Source: JACRCG01 sp964524835
GTDB taxonomy: Bacteria; Desulfobacterota; Desulfuromonadia; Geobacterales; Pseudopelobacteraceae
Assembly (NCBI GenBank): GCA_964524835.1
Contig: CAZGEG010000019.1
Span: 29,652 to 93,651, forward strand
Direction of reading: 5' to 3'
Length of the DNA: 64,000 bases
Position 1 is the stretch's first letter. Each line of letters starts with the position of its first letter. Positions 35,800 to 44,084 of this stretch are shown here, one piece after another. The notes below the pieces were generated by a model, which was not told the DNA's origin, did not search any database, and saw only the letters and a list, made by a program, of their open reading frames with translations. The position numbers and the translations under genes are program-made.

Positions 35800-36278
35800 C
35801 GGTTCTTCATTCCTTCCGTCATTCCACCCATGGCCAGTATTATCCGCCACTCGTCTTCGGTTACAGGCTGAATCGAAAGACGGCTGCGCTTTACCAGCGG
35901 CATTTCCGCCAGCAGGGGATTCCGTTTGATGCTCTCAAGCGTCACAATCCCGGGGAGCGGTGCAACGTAGCGCAGGTCAACCATGTACCAGACAGGATTG
36001 TCAGCCGAAGCCCCTGGATCGAAGTGTTCAGAGTTCGGGTTCAGGGCGGTAGCGTCAGGATAGCCGGCCCGTACGATTTCCGCCAGACCGACGACTGCAG
36101 GCTCCGGTATGCTGCTGTGGTAGAACAACACCCGGTCGCCGATCCTGGCCTGGTCCCGCAGGAAATTGCGTGCCTGGAAGTTGCGCACACCATCCCAAGG
36201 TTCGGTCATGCCGGGACGCTTTTTCAGGTCATCGAAGGAAAAACAGCCCGGTTCGGTTTTAAACAGCCAGTACGCCAT
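35796..36278 (-). CDS. EVE-domain protein
   Basis: A protein of about 160 residues with the EVE fold related to PUA domains: MAYWLFKTEPGCFSFDDL, VRNFQARNFLRD, GDRVLFYHS and DLRYVAPLPG. EVE domains bind modified bases in nucleic acid. It lies between mlaE and mlaF and is tightly packed with both, which is an odd place for a nucleic-acid-binding protein. ATG 36278 gives the standard family start; an earlier ATG at 36311 would overlap mlaE. Confidence 0.88.
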   Translation of the reverse strand: MAYWLFKTEPGCFSFDDLKKRPGMTEPWDGVRNFQARNFLRDQARIGDRVLFYHSSIPEPAVVGLAEIVRAGYPDATALNPNSEHFDPGASADNPVWYMVDLRYVAPLPGIVTLESIKRNPLLAEMPLVKRSRLSIQPVTEDEWRIILAMGGMTEGMKNR

Positions 36279-36279
36279 A

Positions 36280-37053
36280 TTACCCTCTGAAAACGACAAA
36301 TATCTTTGCAATGAAGAAATCGCAGACCAGGATCAGAACCGAAGAAAGCACGACAGCCTGCTTGGCCGCTGCTCCTACTCCCGCCGCGCCGCCCTTTGTG
36401 TTAAGCCCCACATAACAGGCGGTTATGGCGATAATGGCACCGAATACCGCCGGTTTCACGACCCCCTCGATCAGGTCCTGAAACAGCATGAACTGGGGAA
36501 GCCCGCTGATGTACATGACCGGGTTGATATTGTAGCCGGCCGACATGATATAGCCGCCTGCTATGGAAACCACGTCAGTCACGACCGTCAGGAGCGGCAG
36601 CGCCAGCAGCATCGCTTTGAGCCGCGGCACCACGAGGCGCTTGATGATGTCGGTCCCTTCCACTCGCATCGCATCGACCTGCTCCGTCACCACCATCGTT
36701 CCCAGTTCAGCGGTGATTGCCGATCCGACGCGGCCGGCAACCATCAGCGAGGCGAGCACCGGTCCCAGTTCCTTGATCATCGTCACCGCAACCATGCCGC
36801 CGACATAGCTGGTTGCGGCAAAGGGCTTGAGCTGGATCAGCGACTGCAGCGCCATGACCATGCCGGAGAAAAGGCCGGTCAGGACGCAGATGAATAGGGA
36901 GGAGAACCCCAATTTGTCGAACTGGATGGCGAATTCACGGTAGTAAAAGGGGCGCCGGAAGAGCCGTACAAAGGTGCGACCCGCCAGGGTGAAATAATTC
37001 TGCAGCTCATGAAAAAAAATCAGCAGTATCCTGTCAACAAAGGCGATGTTCAT
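36280..37053 (-). CDS. MlaE-like ABC transporter permease
   Basis: A 257-residue integral membrane protein of the MlaE family: an N-terminal amphipathic segment, then five to six helices with the typical AELGTMVVTEQVDAMRV and GPVLASLMVAGRVGSAI. It forms the permease of the Mla-type lipid transporter. The start follows the lon stop by 7 bases, so transcription probably continues from lon. Confidence 0.92.
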   Translation of the reverse strand: MNIAFVDRILLIFFHELQNYFTLAGRTFVRLFRRPFYYREFAIQFDKLGFSSLFICVLTGLFSGMVMALQSLIQLKPFAATSYVGGMVAVTMIKELGPVLASLMVAGRVGSAITAELGTMVVTEQVDAMRVEGTDIIKRLVVPRLKAMLLALPLLTVVTDVVSIAGGYIMSAGYNINPVMYISGLPQFMLFQDLIEGVVKPAVFGAIIAITACYVGLNTKGGAAGVGAAAKQAVVLSSVLILVCDFFIAKIFVVFRG

Positions 37054-37059
37054 AGAGGG

Positions 37060-39375
37060 CTAGAGCGCCGCAGCCAGCGCTTCAGCCGCTTCATTGACGA
37101 AGATGAACTGCAGGTCGGCCCTGACGTTATCCGGGATGTCGTCCAGGTCGTCACGGTTGCGCTCCGGTGCCACGACCGTGCTGACACCGGCCCGATGCGC
37201 CGCCAGCACCTTTTCCTTCAGGCCTCCGATCGCCAGCACCCGGCCGGTCAGAGTGATTTCCCCGGTCATGGCAACATTGCGCCGCGCCGGCTTTCCGGTC
37301 AGGAGCGAAACCAGCGCCGTGACCATGGTGATTCCCGCTGAAGGGCCGTCTTTGGGAATGGCGCCGGAAGGTACATGAATATGAATGATGCGGTTTTCAA
37401 AAGCATCCGGCTGGATGCCGAATTCGCCGGCATGCGCCTGTATGTAGGATAGCGCCGCACGGGCAGACTCCTTCATCACGTCGCCCAGTGAGCCGGTCAG
37501 GATCAGTTCCGGTTTACCCGGCATGGAAGTGACTTCGATGAAGAGGATATCTCCTCCGGTCTCCGTCCAGGCCAGTCCGGTCACCACGCCGATGCGATCA
37601 TTCTCTGCGGCCACCTCGTTATGGAACTTCTTCGGTCCGAGCAGTTCCGACACGGCCTCGGGAGTAATACTGCTCCGGGCGGCCTTGTTCTGGGTTATTT
37701 CCTTGGCCACCTTGCGGCAGATCGAGGCGATCGTACGCTGCAGGCCCCGTACGCCGGCTTCGCGGGTGTAGTCGCTGATTACTTTTTCGAGTGCCTCGTC
37801 GTTGAAGGTCAGTTCGCGGTCGGCAAGGCCGTTTTCCTCCAGTTCGCGCTTGATAATGAAGTCTTTGGCGATCTGCAGTTTTTCCTGGCTGCTGTAGCCG
37901 GCCAGGCGGATGACCTCCATGCGGTCCTTGAGCGGGCCGGGAATCGGGTCGAGCTGATTGGCGGTCGTGATGAACATCACCTTTGACAGGTCAAAGGCGA
38001 CGTCGAGGTAGTGATCGTTGAAGCTGAAGTTCTGTTCCGGATCAAGCACTTCCAGGAGCGCGCTGGAGGGGTCGCCGCGGAAGTCATTGCCCAGCTTGTC
38101 GATTTCATCCAGCATAAAGATCGGGTTGTTGGCGCCGCAGCGGTAGAGCTCCTTGATGATGCGCCCCGGCAGAGCACCGATATAGGTGCGGCGGTGGCCG
38201 CGGATTTCGGCTTCATCCCTCACCCCCCCCAGCGAAATCCGCACAAATTTACGCCCCAGCGAGCGGGCAATAGACTTGCCCAGGCTGGTCTTGCCGACCC
38301 CGGGAGGGCCGACAAAACAGAGCACCGGACCCTTCATGTTCTCCTTTAGAGAGCGTACCGCAAGGAATTCCAGGATGCGCTCCTTGACCTTTTTCAGGTT
38401 GTAATGATCTTCGTTGAGAATTTCCTCGGCCCTCACAATGTCGAGAGAATCAGGGGTGCTGATGTTCCACGGCATTCCTGCCAGATAGTCAAGATAGGTA
38501 CGCGCGACGTTGTATTCCGGCGATGCCTGGTTGATCCGCTCAAGACGCTTAAGCTCCTTGTCGGCAATTTTCTTGATATCCTCCGGGAGTCCGGCCTCTT
38601 CGATTTTCCGGCGCAGGTCGGTCAGGTCGCTCGAGCGGGGATCCTCATCACCCAACTCTTCCTGGATGTGCTTCATCTGCTCGCGCAAGATGTATTCCTT
38701 CTGGTTCTTGCCGACCCGTTTGGTGACTTCGCCTGCCACCTCGTTCTTGATCTGCATCCGCTGCACTTCATTGGTAAGATGCACATAGACTTTTTTCAGC
38801 CGTTCAAGCGGGTCGGTCGTCTCCAGCAGTTCCTGCAGGTCGACCGGCGGCAGGTTGACATACAGCGCCACCAGATCGGACAGCCTCGCCGGGTTGTCGA
38901 TGTAGTCGATCATTTTCATGACATCGTCAGGCAGCGGCTTTCCGTGGGAAAGCGAGATTTTCAGCAACGCATTGAGGCTTTGGACCAGTGCATCCGAAAC
39001 AAGATTCTTCTCAACGAACTCTCGTACTATCTCGCAATGGGCCAGGGTCAGTTTCCCGGACGTTTCGGTATCCAGAATCCGCAGGCGGGTAACCCCTTCC
39101 AGCGAAACCTTGTAGCGGCCGTCATCAAGTTTTGCTATCTGGTTAACCTTGCAGAGCGTAGCAATTTCGCATCTGCCGCCCGGAAATCCTTTTTCCGGGT
39201 CTTCCGGGCGCTCAAAGGCCAGCACGACAAAATGTTCATAATTTTCCGCTTCACGGAAAGGAGCGGCATCTTTTTCGCTGACATATAACGGAAACAGCAT
39301 GTAGGGGAAGACCACCGCCTCTTTTTGGGTGTGCAATGGCAGTTTCGCAGGTATTTCGATATTCGCATGCGGCAT
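37060..39375 (-). CDS. lon: ATP-dependent protease Lon
   Basis: A 771-residue Lon protease. The N-terminal LON substrate domain is followed by AAA+ with Walker A GPPGVGKTS and IFMLDEIDKLG, then the Ser-Lys protease domain with KDGPSAGITM and GGLKEKVLAAHR. It degrades damaged and regulatory proteins. It is complete and of usual length. AAGGAT precedes ATG. The downstream mlaE lies 7 bases away. No heat-shock promoter was identified with confidence. Confidence 0.97.
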   Translation of the reverse strand: MPHANIEIPAKLPLHTQKEAVVFPYMLFPLYVSEKDAAPFREAENYEHFVVLAFERPEDPEKGFPGGRCEIATLCKVNQIAKLDDGRYKVSLEGVTRLRILDTETSGKLTLAHCEIVREFVEKNLVSDALVQSLNALLKISLSHGKPLPDDVMKMIDYIDNPARLSDLVALYVNLPPVDLQELLETTDPLERLKKVYVHLTNEVQRMQIKNEVAGEVTKRVGKNQKEYILREQMKHIQEELGDEDPRSSDLTDLRRKIEEAGLPEDIKKIADKELKRLERINQASPEYNVARTYLDYLAGMPWNISTPDSLDIVRAEEILNEDHYNLKKVKERILEFLAVRSLKENMKGPVLCFVGPPGVGKTSLGKSIARSLGRKFVRISLGGVRDEAEIRGHRRTYIGALPGRIIKELYRCGANNPIFMLDEIDKLGNDFRGDPSSALLEVLDPEQNFSFNDHYLDVAFDLSKVMFITTANQLDPIPGPLKDRMEVIRLAGYSSQEKLQIAKDFIIKRELEENGLADRELTFNDEALEKVISDYTREAGVRGLQRTIASICRKVAKEITQNKAARSSITPEAVSELLGPKKFHNEVAAENDRIGVVTGLAWTETGGDILFIEVTSMPGKPELILTGSLGDVMKESARAALSYIQAHAGEFGIQPDAFENRIIHIHVPSGAIPKDGPSAGITMVTALVSLLTGKPARRNVAMTGEITLTGRVLAIGGLKEKVLAAHRAGVSTVVAPERNRDDLDDIPDNVRADLQFIFVNEAAEALAAAL

Positions 39376-39551
39376 TTAGTTATCCTTTTAGTGCGTTAGA
39401 AGTTGTTTTTGTGCACTCCCGCCAGAAATAATCTTCGCCGGCGCAAGTAGCCCGTATGTCAGGGTATCGCAGTAACTCTCTCCGGACTGCGGCCGTAGGG
39501 CCGGAATTGCAGACTGTTGAATATAGCATATTTCAGGCCACAAGGAAAGAC

Positions 39552-40142
39552 TCAGACGGCCTTTCCGTCTCGAACGGCAACTTTTACTATCCGCACTCCG
39601 GCGGAAGGGCCGGCCAGCTCGTGATACAGCAGTGACAGAAAGCGTACCGTGACCAGGCGGTGGATTGCGGCCTGGGTAATCCGGTAAAGCCAGAAGCGAA
39701 CCGGTGACGGTGACCGGCTGCCGAGAATCAAGGGACAAAAATCGCTGAGCTGGAGTGAAACCCGCACGCATCCGGGCAGCGGCTCCGCTCCGAAACGAAG
39801 CTCGCCCCGATCGCACCGGCGCGGCTGCACAAGAAAACCGCCGCAGATGCGCAACGTTGCGGAATTATCATCATATACCGGCGGCAAAAAACTGATCAGG
39901 CTCCGGCCGGTCCCGATCAGTCGGAACTCGATGCCGTTTTCCAGAGTCGTCGGACGGATCAGAGTCAGGGTGCATTTTTTTATATACCCCAGATAGCGTC
40001 CAAGCAGCCCTTCCGCAGAAATCGCCCCGGCTATGGCATCCGGCAGGTCGGCCCACTGGACGGAAAAGACCGAAGCATCCTCTATCATTACCTGCTGACA
40101 GGCTATTTCCAGAAAAGGTTTTTTTAACGGCATGCGGAACAT
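39552..40142 (-). CDS. Hypothetical protein (196 aa)
   Basis: A basic, soluble-looking protein without signal peptide, rich in L, R and I in the C-terminal half. I do not recognise a family with confidence. The start at 40142 has AGGTGG 7 bases upstream; an internal ATG at 40133 is also possible. It stands between lon and the divergent leader region of the MacAB operon. Confidence 0.55.
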   Translation of the reverse strand: MFRMPLKKPFLEIACQQVMIEDASVFSVQWADLPDAIAGAISAEGLLGRYLGYIKKCTLTLIRPTTLENGIEFRLIGTGRSLISFLPPVYDDNSATLRICGGFLVQPRRCDRGELRFGAEPLPGCVRVSLQLSDFCPLILGSRSPSPVRFWLYRITQAAIHRLVTVRFLSLLYHELAGPSAGVRIVKVAVRDGKAV

Positions 40143-40205
40143 TTTGCCACCTGCATCAGATATTGCAATCTAAATCGGAATCAAATCAATCCGGTAATTT
40201 CTCGC

Positions 40206-40233
40206 TTGACAAGTTTCGAAATAGTATTAAGAT
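40206..40233 (+). promoter_or_regulatory. Candidate sigma-70-type promoter for the leader/MacAB operon
   Basis: TTGACA at 40206-40211 is a perfect -35 box. TAAGAT at 40228-40233, 16 bases away, is a fair -10 box. An ATTAT...ATAAT inverted repeat close by (about 40238-40262) could hold a repressor. Transcription would begin before the leader ORF at 40286. Confidence 0.5.
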
Positions 40234-40285
40234 AAATATTATCCTGTTAGGAATTAAATAATGATCTCGAAAGGAGACCCTGCCA

Positions 40286-40348
40286 ATGTGGACTGCAAGA
40301 TTTAAGATTCGTCCGGTTTCCCACTGCAAAGAGGGTTGCCCTCGTTAG
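40286..40348 (+). CDS. Leader peptide of 20 codons before the MacAB operon
   Basis: A short ORF (ATG 40286, TAG 40346) has AAAGGAGA 9 bases upstream, a better ribosome binding site than that of the following gene. The peptide starts MWTARFKIRP and ends HCKEGCPR. It holds two overlapping basic-x-basic tripeptides (RFK, KIR), like the pattern at which macrolides stall ribosomes. It could equally be a small CxxxC peptide with its own role. It is short, but codon use and signals support translation. Confidence 0.5.
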   Translation: MWTARFKIRPVSHCKEGCPR

Positions 40349-40349
40349 C

Positions 40350-40416
40350 CCGCTGCCGACCGGCCGCGGGCGTCCAGATGAAGGTCCCCCTGCCGCTCGG
40401 CAGGGGGCTTTTTTTT
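40350..40416 (+). terminator. Terminator/attenuator between leader ORF and macA
   Basis: A perfect 10-base stem (CCCCCTGCCG 40386-40395 / CGGCAGGGGG 40398-40407) runs into eight T residues. Upstream CTGCCG at 40353-40358 can pair with the 3' arm CGGCAG (40398-40403), so two exclusive folds are possible. This would fit attenuation of the downstream exporter genes. Confidence 0.6.
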
Positions 40417-40489
40417 GTCGTGCCGGCCATTATTCTGTTATGATGTCCGCCGCCCGCATCAGGCCACTACGACACATCGAGAGATTCGC

Positions 40490-41743
40490 ATGAAAAAATA
40501 CCTTGTCATCACGGGCGGCGTCATTTTGACAGCCGCCATTGCCGGCTATTTCCTCTTCAAGCGTCCGCCGGACATCAGCTATAAGACCGCAAAAATCGAG
40601 CGCGGCACGATTGTTTCGACGGTCGCTGCGACCGGCAACCTTTCGGCGGTAACGACGGTTCAGGTCGGCACCCAGGTGTCCGGTACGATCCAGAAGCTCT
40701 ATGTTGACTTCAACTCGCGGGTCAAAAAAGGACAGGCAATTGCGGAAATCGACCCGTCGCTTTTCAACGCCTCGGTGGAACAGTCGCAGGGTAACCATCT
40801 CAGCGCCGAGGCCGGCCTTCAAAAAGCCAAAATTGCACTGACCGATGCCGAGCGCACTTTTGGCCGTAACAAACAGCTGCTGAGAGACGGTATCATCTCG
40901 CAAGGTGACTTTGATGCAGGAGAAACCGCACTCCTGTCGGCCAAAGCGGCGGTAAAGGCAGCCGAAGGGAACGTTGCGCAGACTCGCGGCTCACTGATGC
41001 AATCCAGAACAAACCTGCGCTACTCTGTAATCCGCTCGCCTGTAGACGGCGTGGTCATATCCCGCGCGATCGATGTCGGGCAGACTGTTGCGGCCTCATT
41101 TTCGACTCCGACGCTCTTCACCATCGCCCAGGATCTGACGAAAATGCAGATTGAGGTCAGTGTCGACGAAGCGGACATCAGCCGTATCCAGCTCCATCAG
41201 ACAGCCGGCTTCACCGTGGACTCCTACCCGGAGCAGACCTTCCGCGGAAAAGTCATCCAGATCCGCAGCGCACCGGTCATCACCCAGAATGTTGTCACCT
41301 ATGTCGTGGTTGTCAGCGTTGACAACAGCGATATGAAGTTGAAGCCGGGCATGACTGCCAACGTGTCTGTTGAAGTTGCAAAGAAGGACGATGTCCTCAT
41401 GCTGCCGCCGGCGGCCCTGCGCTTCAGGCCGAAGCAAAAAGGTGACGGCACGAAAGAGAAAGGCGCGGGAACTTCCGCCCTGCGCCCTGCCGCTGGAGGG
41501 GGACCTCATGGCGGCGGCAAAGGTGTCCCCGGTAAAGGCAGGGAGAGGAGCCAGCAGGTGTATCAGCTGAAGGAGGGTAAACCGGTTGCGCTCCCGGTAA
41601 AGACCGGAATCGCCAACAACAGCAGCATTGAGCTGGTCGAGGGCGCCCTCAGGGAAGGCGATGTGGTCATTATCGAGCAGGTCGGCGGCGAAACGAAGAA
41701 AAAACCGGCTGCAGGCGCCTCGCCGATGGGTCCGCGTTTCTAG
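40490..41743 (+). CDS. macA: MacA-like periplasmic adaptor
   Basis: A 417-residue membrane-fusion protein for an ABC-type tripartite exporter. The N-terminal helix (YLVITGGVILTAAIAGYFL) anchors it. Lipoyl halves (VQVGTQVSGTIQKLYVDFNSRVKKGQAIAEIDP and VIRSPVDGVVISR), a coiled coil and barrel domains follow. A disordered glycine/lysine-rich insertion (about 320-355) is unusual. ATG 40490 fits the family; upstream in-frame codons lie in the terminator region. macB follows at once. Confidence 0.9.
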   Translation: MKKYLVITGGVILTAAIAGYFLFKRPPDISYKTAKIERGTIVSTVAATGNLSAVTTVQVGTQVSGTIQKLYVDFNSRVKKGQAIAEIDPSLFNASVEQSQGNHLSAEAGLQKAKIALTDAERTFGRNKQLLRDGIISQGDFDAGETALLSAKAAVKAAEGNVAQTRGSLMQSRTNLRYSVIRSPVDGVVISRAIDVGQTVAASFSTPTLFTIAQDLTKMQIEVSVDEADISRIQLHQTAGFTVDSYPEQTFRGKVIQIRSAPVITQNVVTYVVVVSVDNSDMKLKPGMTANVSVEVAKKDDVLMLPPAALRFRPKQKGDGTKEKGAGTSALRPAAGGGPHGGGKGVPGKGRERSQQVYQLKEGKPVALPVKTGIANNSSIELVEGALREGDVVIIEQVGGETKKKPAAGASPMGPRF

Positions 41744-42439
41744 ATGAGCCGCGTCATTTCCTTAACCGATATCCGCCGGGTCTTCACCATGGGGGACCAG
41801 AAGTTCGAAGCGCTCAAAGGCATCTCCTTCGACGTTGCCGCCGGTGAGTTCGTCGCTATCATGGGGGCATCCGGCAGCGGTAAGTCAACCAGCATGAACA
41901 TTCTCGGCTGCCTGGACCGCCCCACCTCCGGCAGCTATCTTCTGGACGGCCTGGATGTGGCGGGCATGACGGCCAACCAGCTGGCTGACATCCGCAACAA
42001 AAAACTCGGTTTTGTCTTTCAGGGTTTCAACCTGCTGGCCCGCACCCCGGCGATAGAGAATGTGGAACTGCCCCTGGTGTACGCCGGGCTCCACTCCAAA
42101 GAGCGGCGCGGACTGGCCCTGATCGCCATGGAGCAGGTCGGCCTCTCCGGCAAGGAGAGCAACCACCCCAGCCAGCTCTCGGGCGGACAGCAGCAGCGGG
42201 TCGCCATCGCCAGGGCCCTGGTCAACAATCCCGCCGTAATCCTGGCCGATGAGCCGACCGGCAATCTGGACAGCAGCACCAGCCGGGAGATTATGACTCT
42301 TTTTACATCTCTAAATCGGCGGGGGATCACCGTAATCATGGTGACCCACGAGCATGATGTGGCCGAGTATGCGGGGCGCCAGATCACCTTTCGTGATGGA
42401 CTCATAATTTCAGACAGCTTGTCGGATCAGACGGTTTAA
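41744..42439 (+). CDS. MacB-type ABC exporter ATPase subunit
   Basis: A 231-residue ATPase with Walker A GASGSGKST, signature LSGGQQQR, Walker B VILADEPTGNLD and H-loop VTHEHD. It resembles LolD and MacB ATPase domains, which drive mechanical transmission instead of direct transport. The start follows the adaptor's stop directly. Together with the permease gene it forms a split MacB: the two domains fused in E. coli MacB are separate here. Confidence 0.92.
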   Translation: MSRVISLTDIRRVFTMGDQKFEALKGISFDVAAGEFVAIMGASGSGKSTSMNILGCLDRPTSGSYLLDGLDVAGMTANQLADIRNKKLGFVFQGFNLLARTPAIENVELPLVYAGLHSKERRGLALIAMEQVGLSGKESNHPSQLSGGQQQRVAIARALVNNPAVILADEPTGNLDSSTSREIMTLFTSLNRRGITVIMVTHEHDVAEYAGRQITFRDGLIISDSLSDQTV

Positions 42440-42442
42440 TCC

Positions 42443-43669
42443 ATGGACTTTCTACAGACACTAAAAATAGCTCTCCGGGCGCTGCGCACCAACAAGATGC
42501 GCTCCTTTCTGACGATGCTAGGCATTATCATCGGCATTGCCGCCGTGATAGCCATGATGGCGGTCGGATCAGGCGCCAGTTACGTCATTTCCCAGCAGAT
42601 CGCCAGCATCGGCAGCAACATCATCCTGGTCATCCCCGGATCCACCACCAGCGGAGGCCTGCGCACCGGCAGCGGGGGGGCGCAGACCCTGACCAGCGAT
42701 GATGCAAAGGCGATCATGGCGGACTGCCCCTCCGTAGCATATGCGGCCGGAACCGTGAGGACTTCGGGGCAGATCGTCAACGGCAACATGAACTGGTCGT
42801 CGGTGATCATGGGGGGGGCACCGGAACTGTTTGAAATCCGGGAGTGGCAGGTCGTCAGCGGCCGTCCCATCAGCCAGCAGGATGATGATGGTGCCGTCAA
42901 GGTCTGTCTGCTCGGCCAAACGGTAGCTGAAAACCTTTTCGGCTCTGCCGATCCGGTCGGGAGTATCATCAGGATCAAGAAAATTCCGTTTACCGTTATC
43001 GGAGTTCTGGAGCGCAAGGGGCAGTCGCCCCAGGGGACCGATCAGGATGATGCCGTGTTTGTGCCGCTGCGCACCGCCCAGCGCAATCTGGTGCGGTCGC
43101 AGCGCACCGGCATCGTTGGCTCCATCATCGTCAAGGCAAAGAGTGAAGATTTGATCGATAAGGCTGAAAGCGAAATCAAACTGCTTCTCAACCAGCGTCA
43201 TCGGATCACCAACAGCAAGGAGCCGGATTTCTCAACCCGGAACCTGTCGGAAATTCTGGCAGTGGCAGAGCAGTCCTCCAAGGCAATGTCGCTGCTGCTG
43301 GGCGCGGTTGCTTCAATTTCGCTGATCGTAGGCGGCATAGGCATCATGAACATCATGCTGGTCTCGGTCACCGAGCGTACACGGGAAATCGGCATCCGCA
43401 TGGCGATCGGCGCGAAAAAGAACGACATCCTGCTGCAGTTCATGACCGAGGCGGTGCTGCTGACGGTGCTGGGGGGGGTGATCGGCATCGCCCTCGGGAC
43501 CGGAGGGGCCACGGCCGTGTCGCGCATGCTTGACTGGCCCACCCTGATTTCATTCCAGTCTATTGCCGTCGCGTTTGTTTTTTCAGGTGCAATCGGCATC
43601 TTCTTCGGCTTTTACCCCGCAAAAAAAGCTGCCGGACTCAATCCGATCGACGCTCTGAGGTACGAATAA
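42443..43669 (+). CDS. MacB-type permease (FtsX family)
   Basis: A 408-residue membrane protein: one N-terminal helix (MRSFLTMLGIIIGIAAVIAMM), a large periplasmic domain (about 50-285) and three C-terminal helices with GGIGIMNIMLVSVTERTREIGIRMAIGAKK, the typical FtsX/MacB segment. It forms the channel-side of the split MacB pump. The gap to the ATPase gene is 3 bases. Confidence 0.92.
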   Translation: MDFLQTLKIALRALRTNKMRSFLTMLGIIIGIAAVIAMMAVGSGASYVISQQIASIGSNIILVIPGSTTSGGLRTGSGGAQTLTSDDAKAIMADCPSVAYAAGTVRTSGQIVNGNMNWSSVIMGGAPELFEIREWQVVSGRPISQQDDDGAVKVCLLGQTVAENLFGSADPVGSIIRIKKIPFTVIGVLERKGQSPQGTDQDDAVFVPLRTAQRNLVRSQRTGIVGSIIVKAKSEDLIDKAESEIKLLLNQRHRITNSKEPDFSTRNLSEILAVAEQSSKAMSLLLGAVASISLIVGGIGIMNIMLVSVTERTREIGIRMAIGAKKNDILLQFMTEAVLLTVLGGVIGIALGTGGATAVSRMLDWPTLISFQSIAVAFVFSGAIGIFFGFYPAKKAAGLNPIDALRYE

Positions 43670-43670
43670 T

Positions 43671-44084
43671 ATGACCGCCTGCCCTATGTGCTCCCGCTGG
43701 GATGCGGACGCGGATCTGCGGATCGTGGAGCTGCCGCACTCCTATGTCGTTCTCAACCGGGACCAGTATTTTCCCGGCTATACCCTGCTGTTCACCAAGG
43801 CCCATGCCACCGAACTGTTCCATCTCCACCGTGACCTGCGGGCGGCACTGATGGAGGAGGTCTCTTGCGTCGCAGAGGCGCTCTATTCCGCATACGCTCC
43901 CGCCAAGATCAATTATGAACTCCTGGGGAATATGGTGCCGCACATCCACTGGCACATCGTGCCGCGCTTCTCGTCCGAACCGCTCTGGCCGCGCCCGATC
44001 TGGGCAGAGCCGCATGAAGAGCTGCTGCTGACTCCTGATGAATACCGACAGCGCATAGAAACCATCCGGAGACTCCTGATATGA
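43671..44084 (+). CDS. HIT-family protein
   Basis: A 137-residue nucleotide hydrolase or transferase of the histidine-triad family. The triad is HIHWHIVPR, preceded by the conserved strands VVLNRDQYFPGYTLLF. CPMC at the N-terminus could bind a metal, as in some HIT branches. The start lies 1 base beyond the permease stop and its own stop overlaps the next gene by ATGA, so the five genes appear to be one operon. Confidence 0.9.
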   Translation: MTACPMCSRWDADADLRIVELPHSYVVLNRDQYFPGYTLLFTKAHATELFHLHRDLRAALMEEVSCVAEALYSAYAPAKINYELLGNMVPHIHWHIVPRFSSEPLWPRPIWAEPHEELLLTPDEYRQRIETIRRLLI

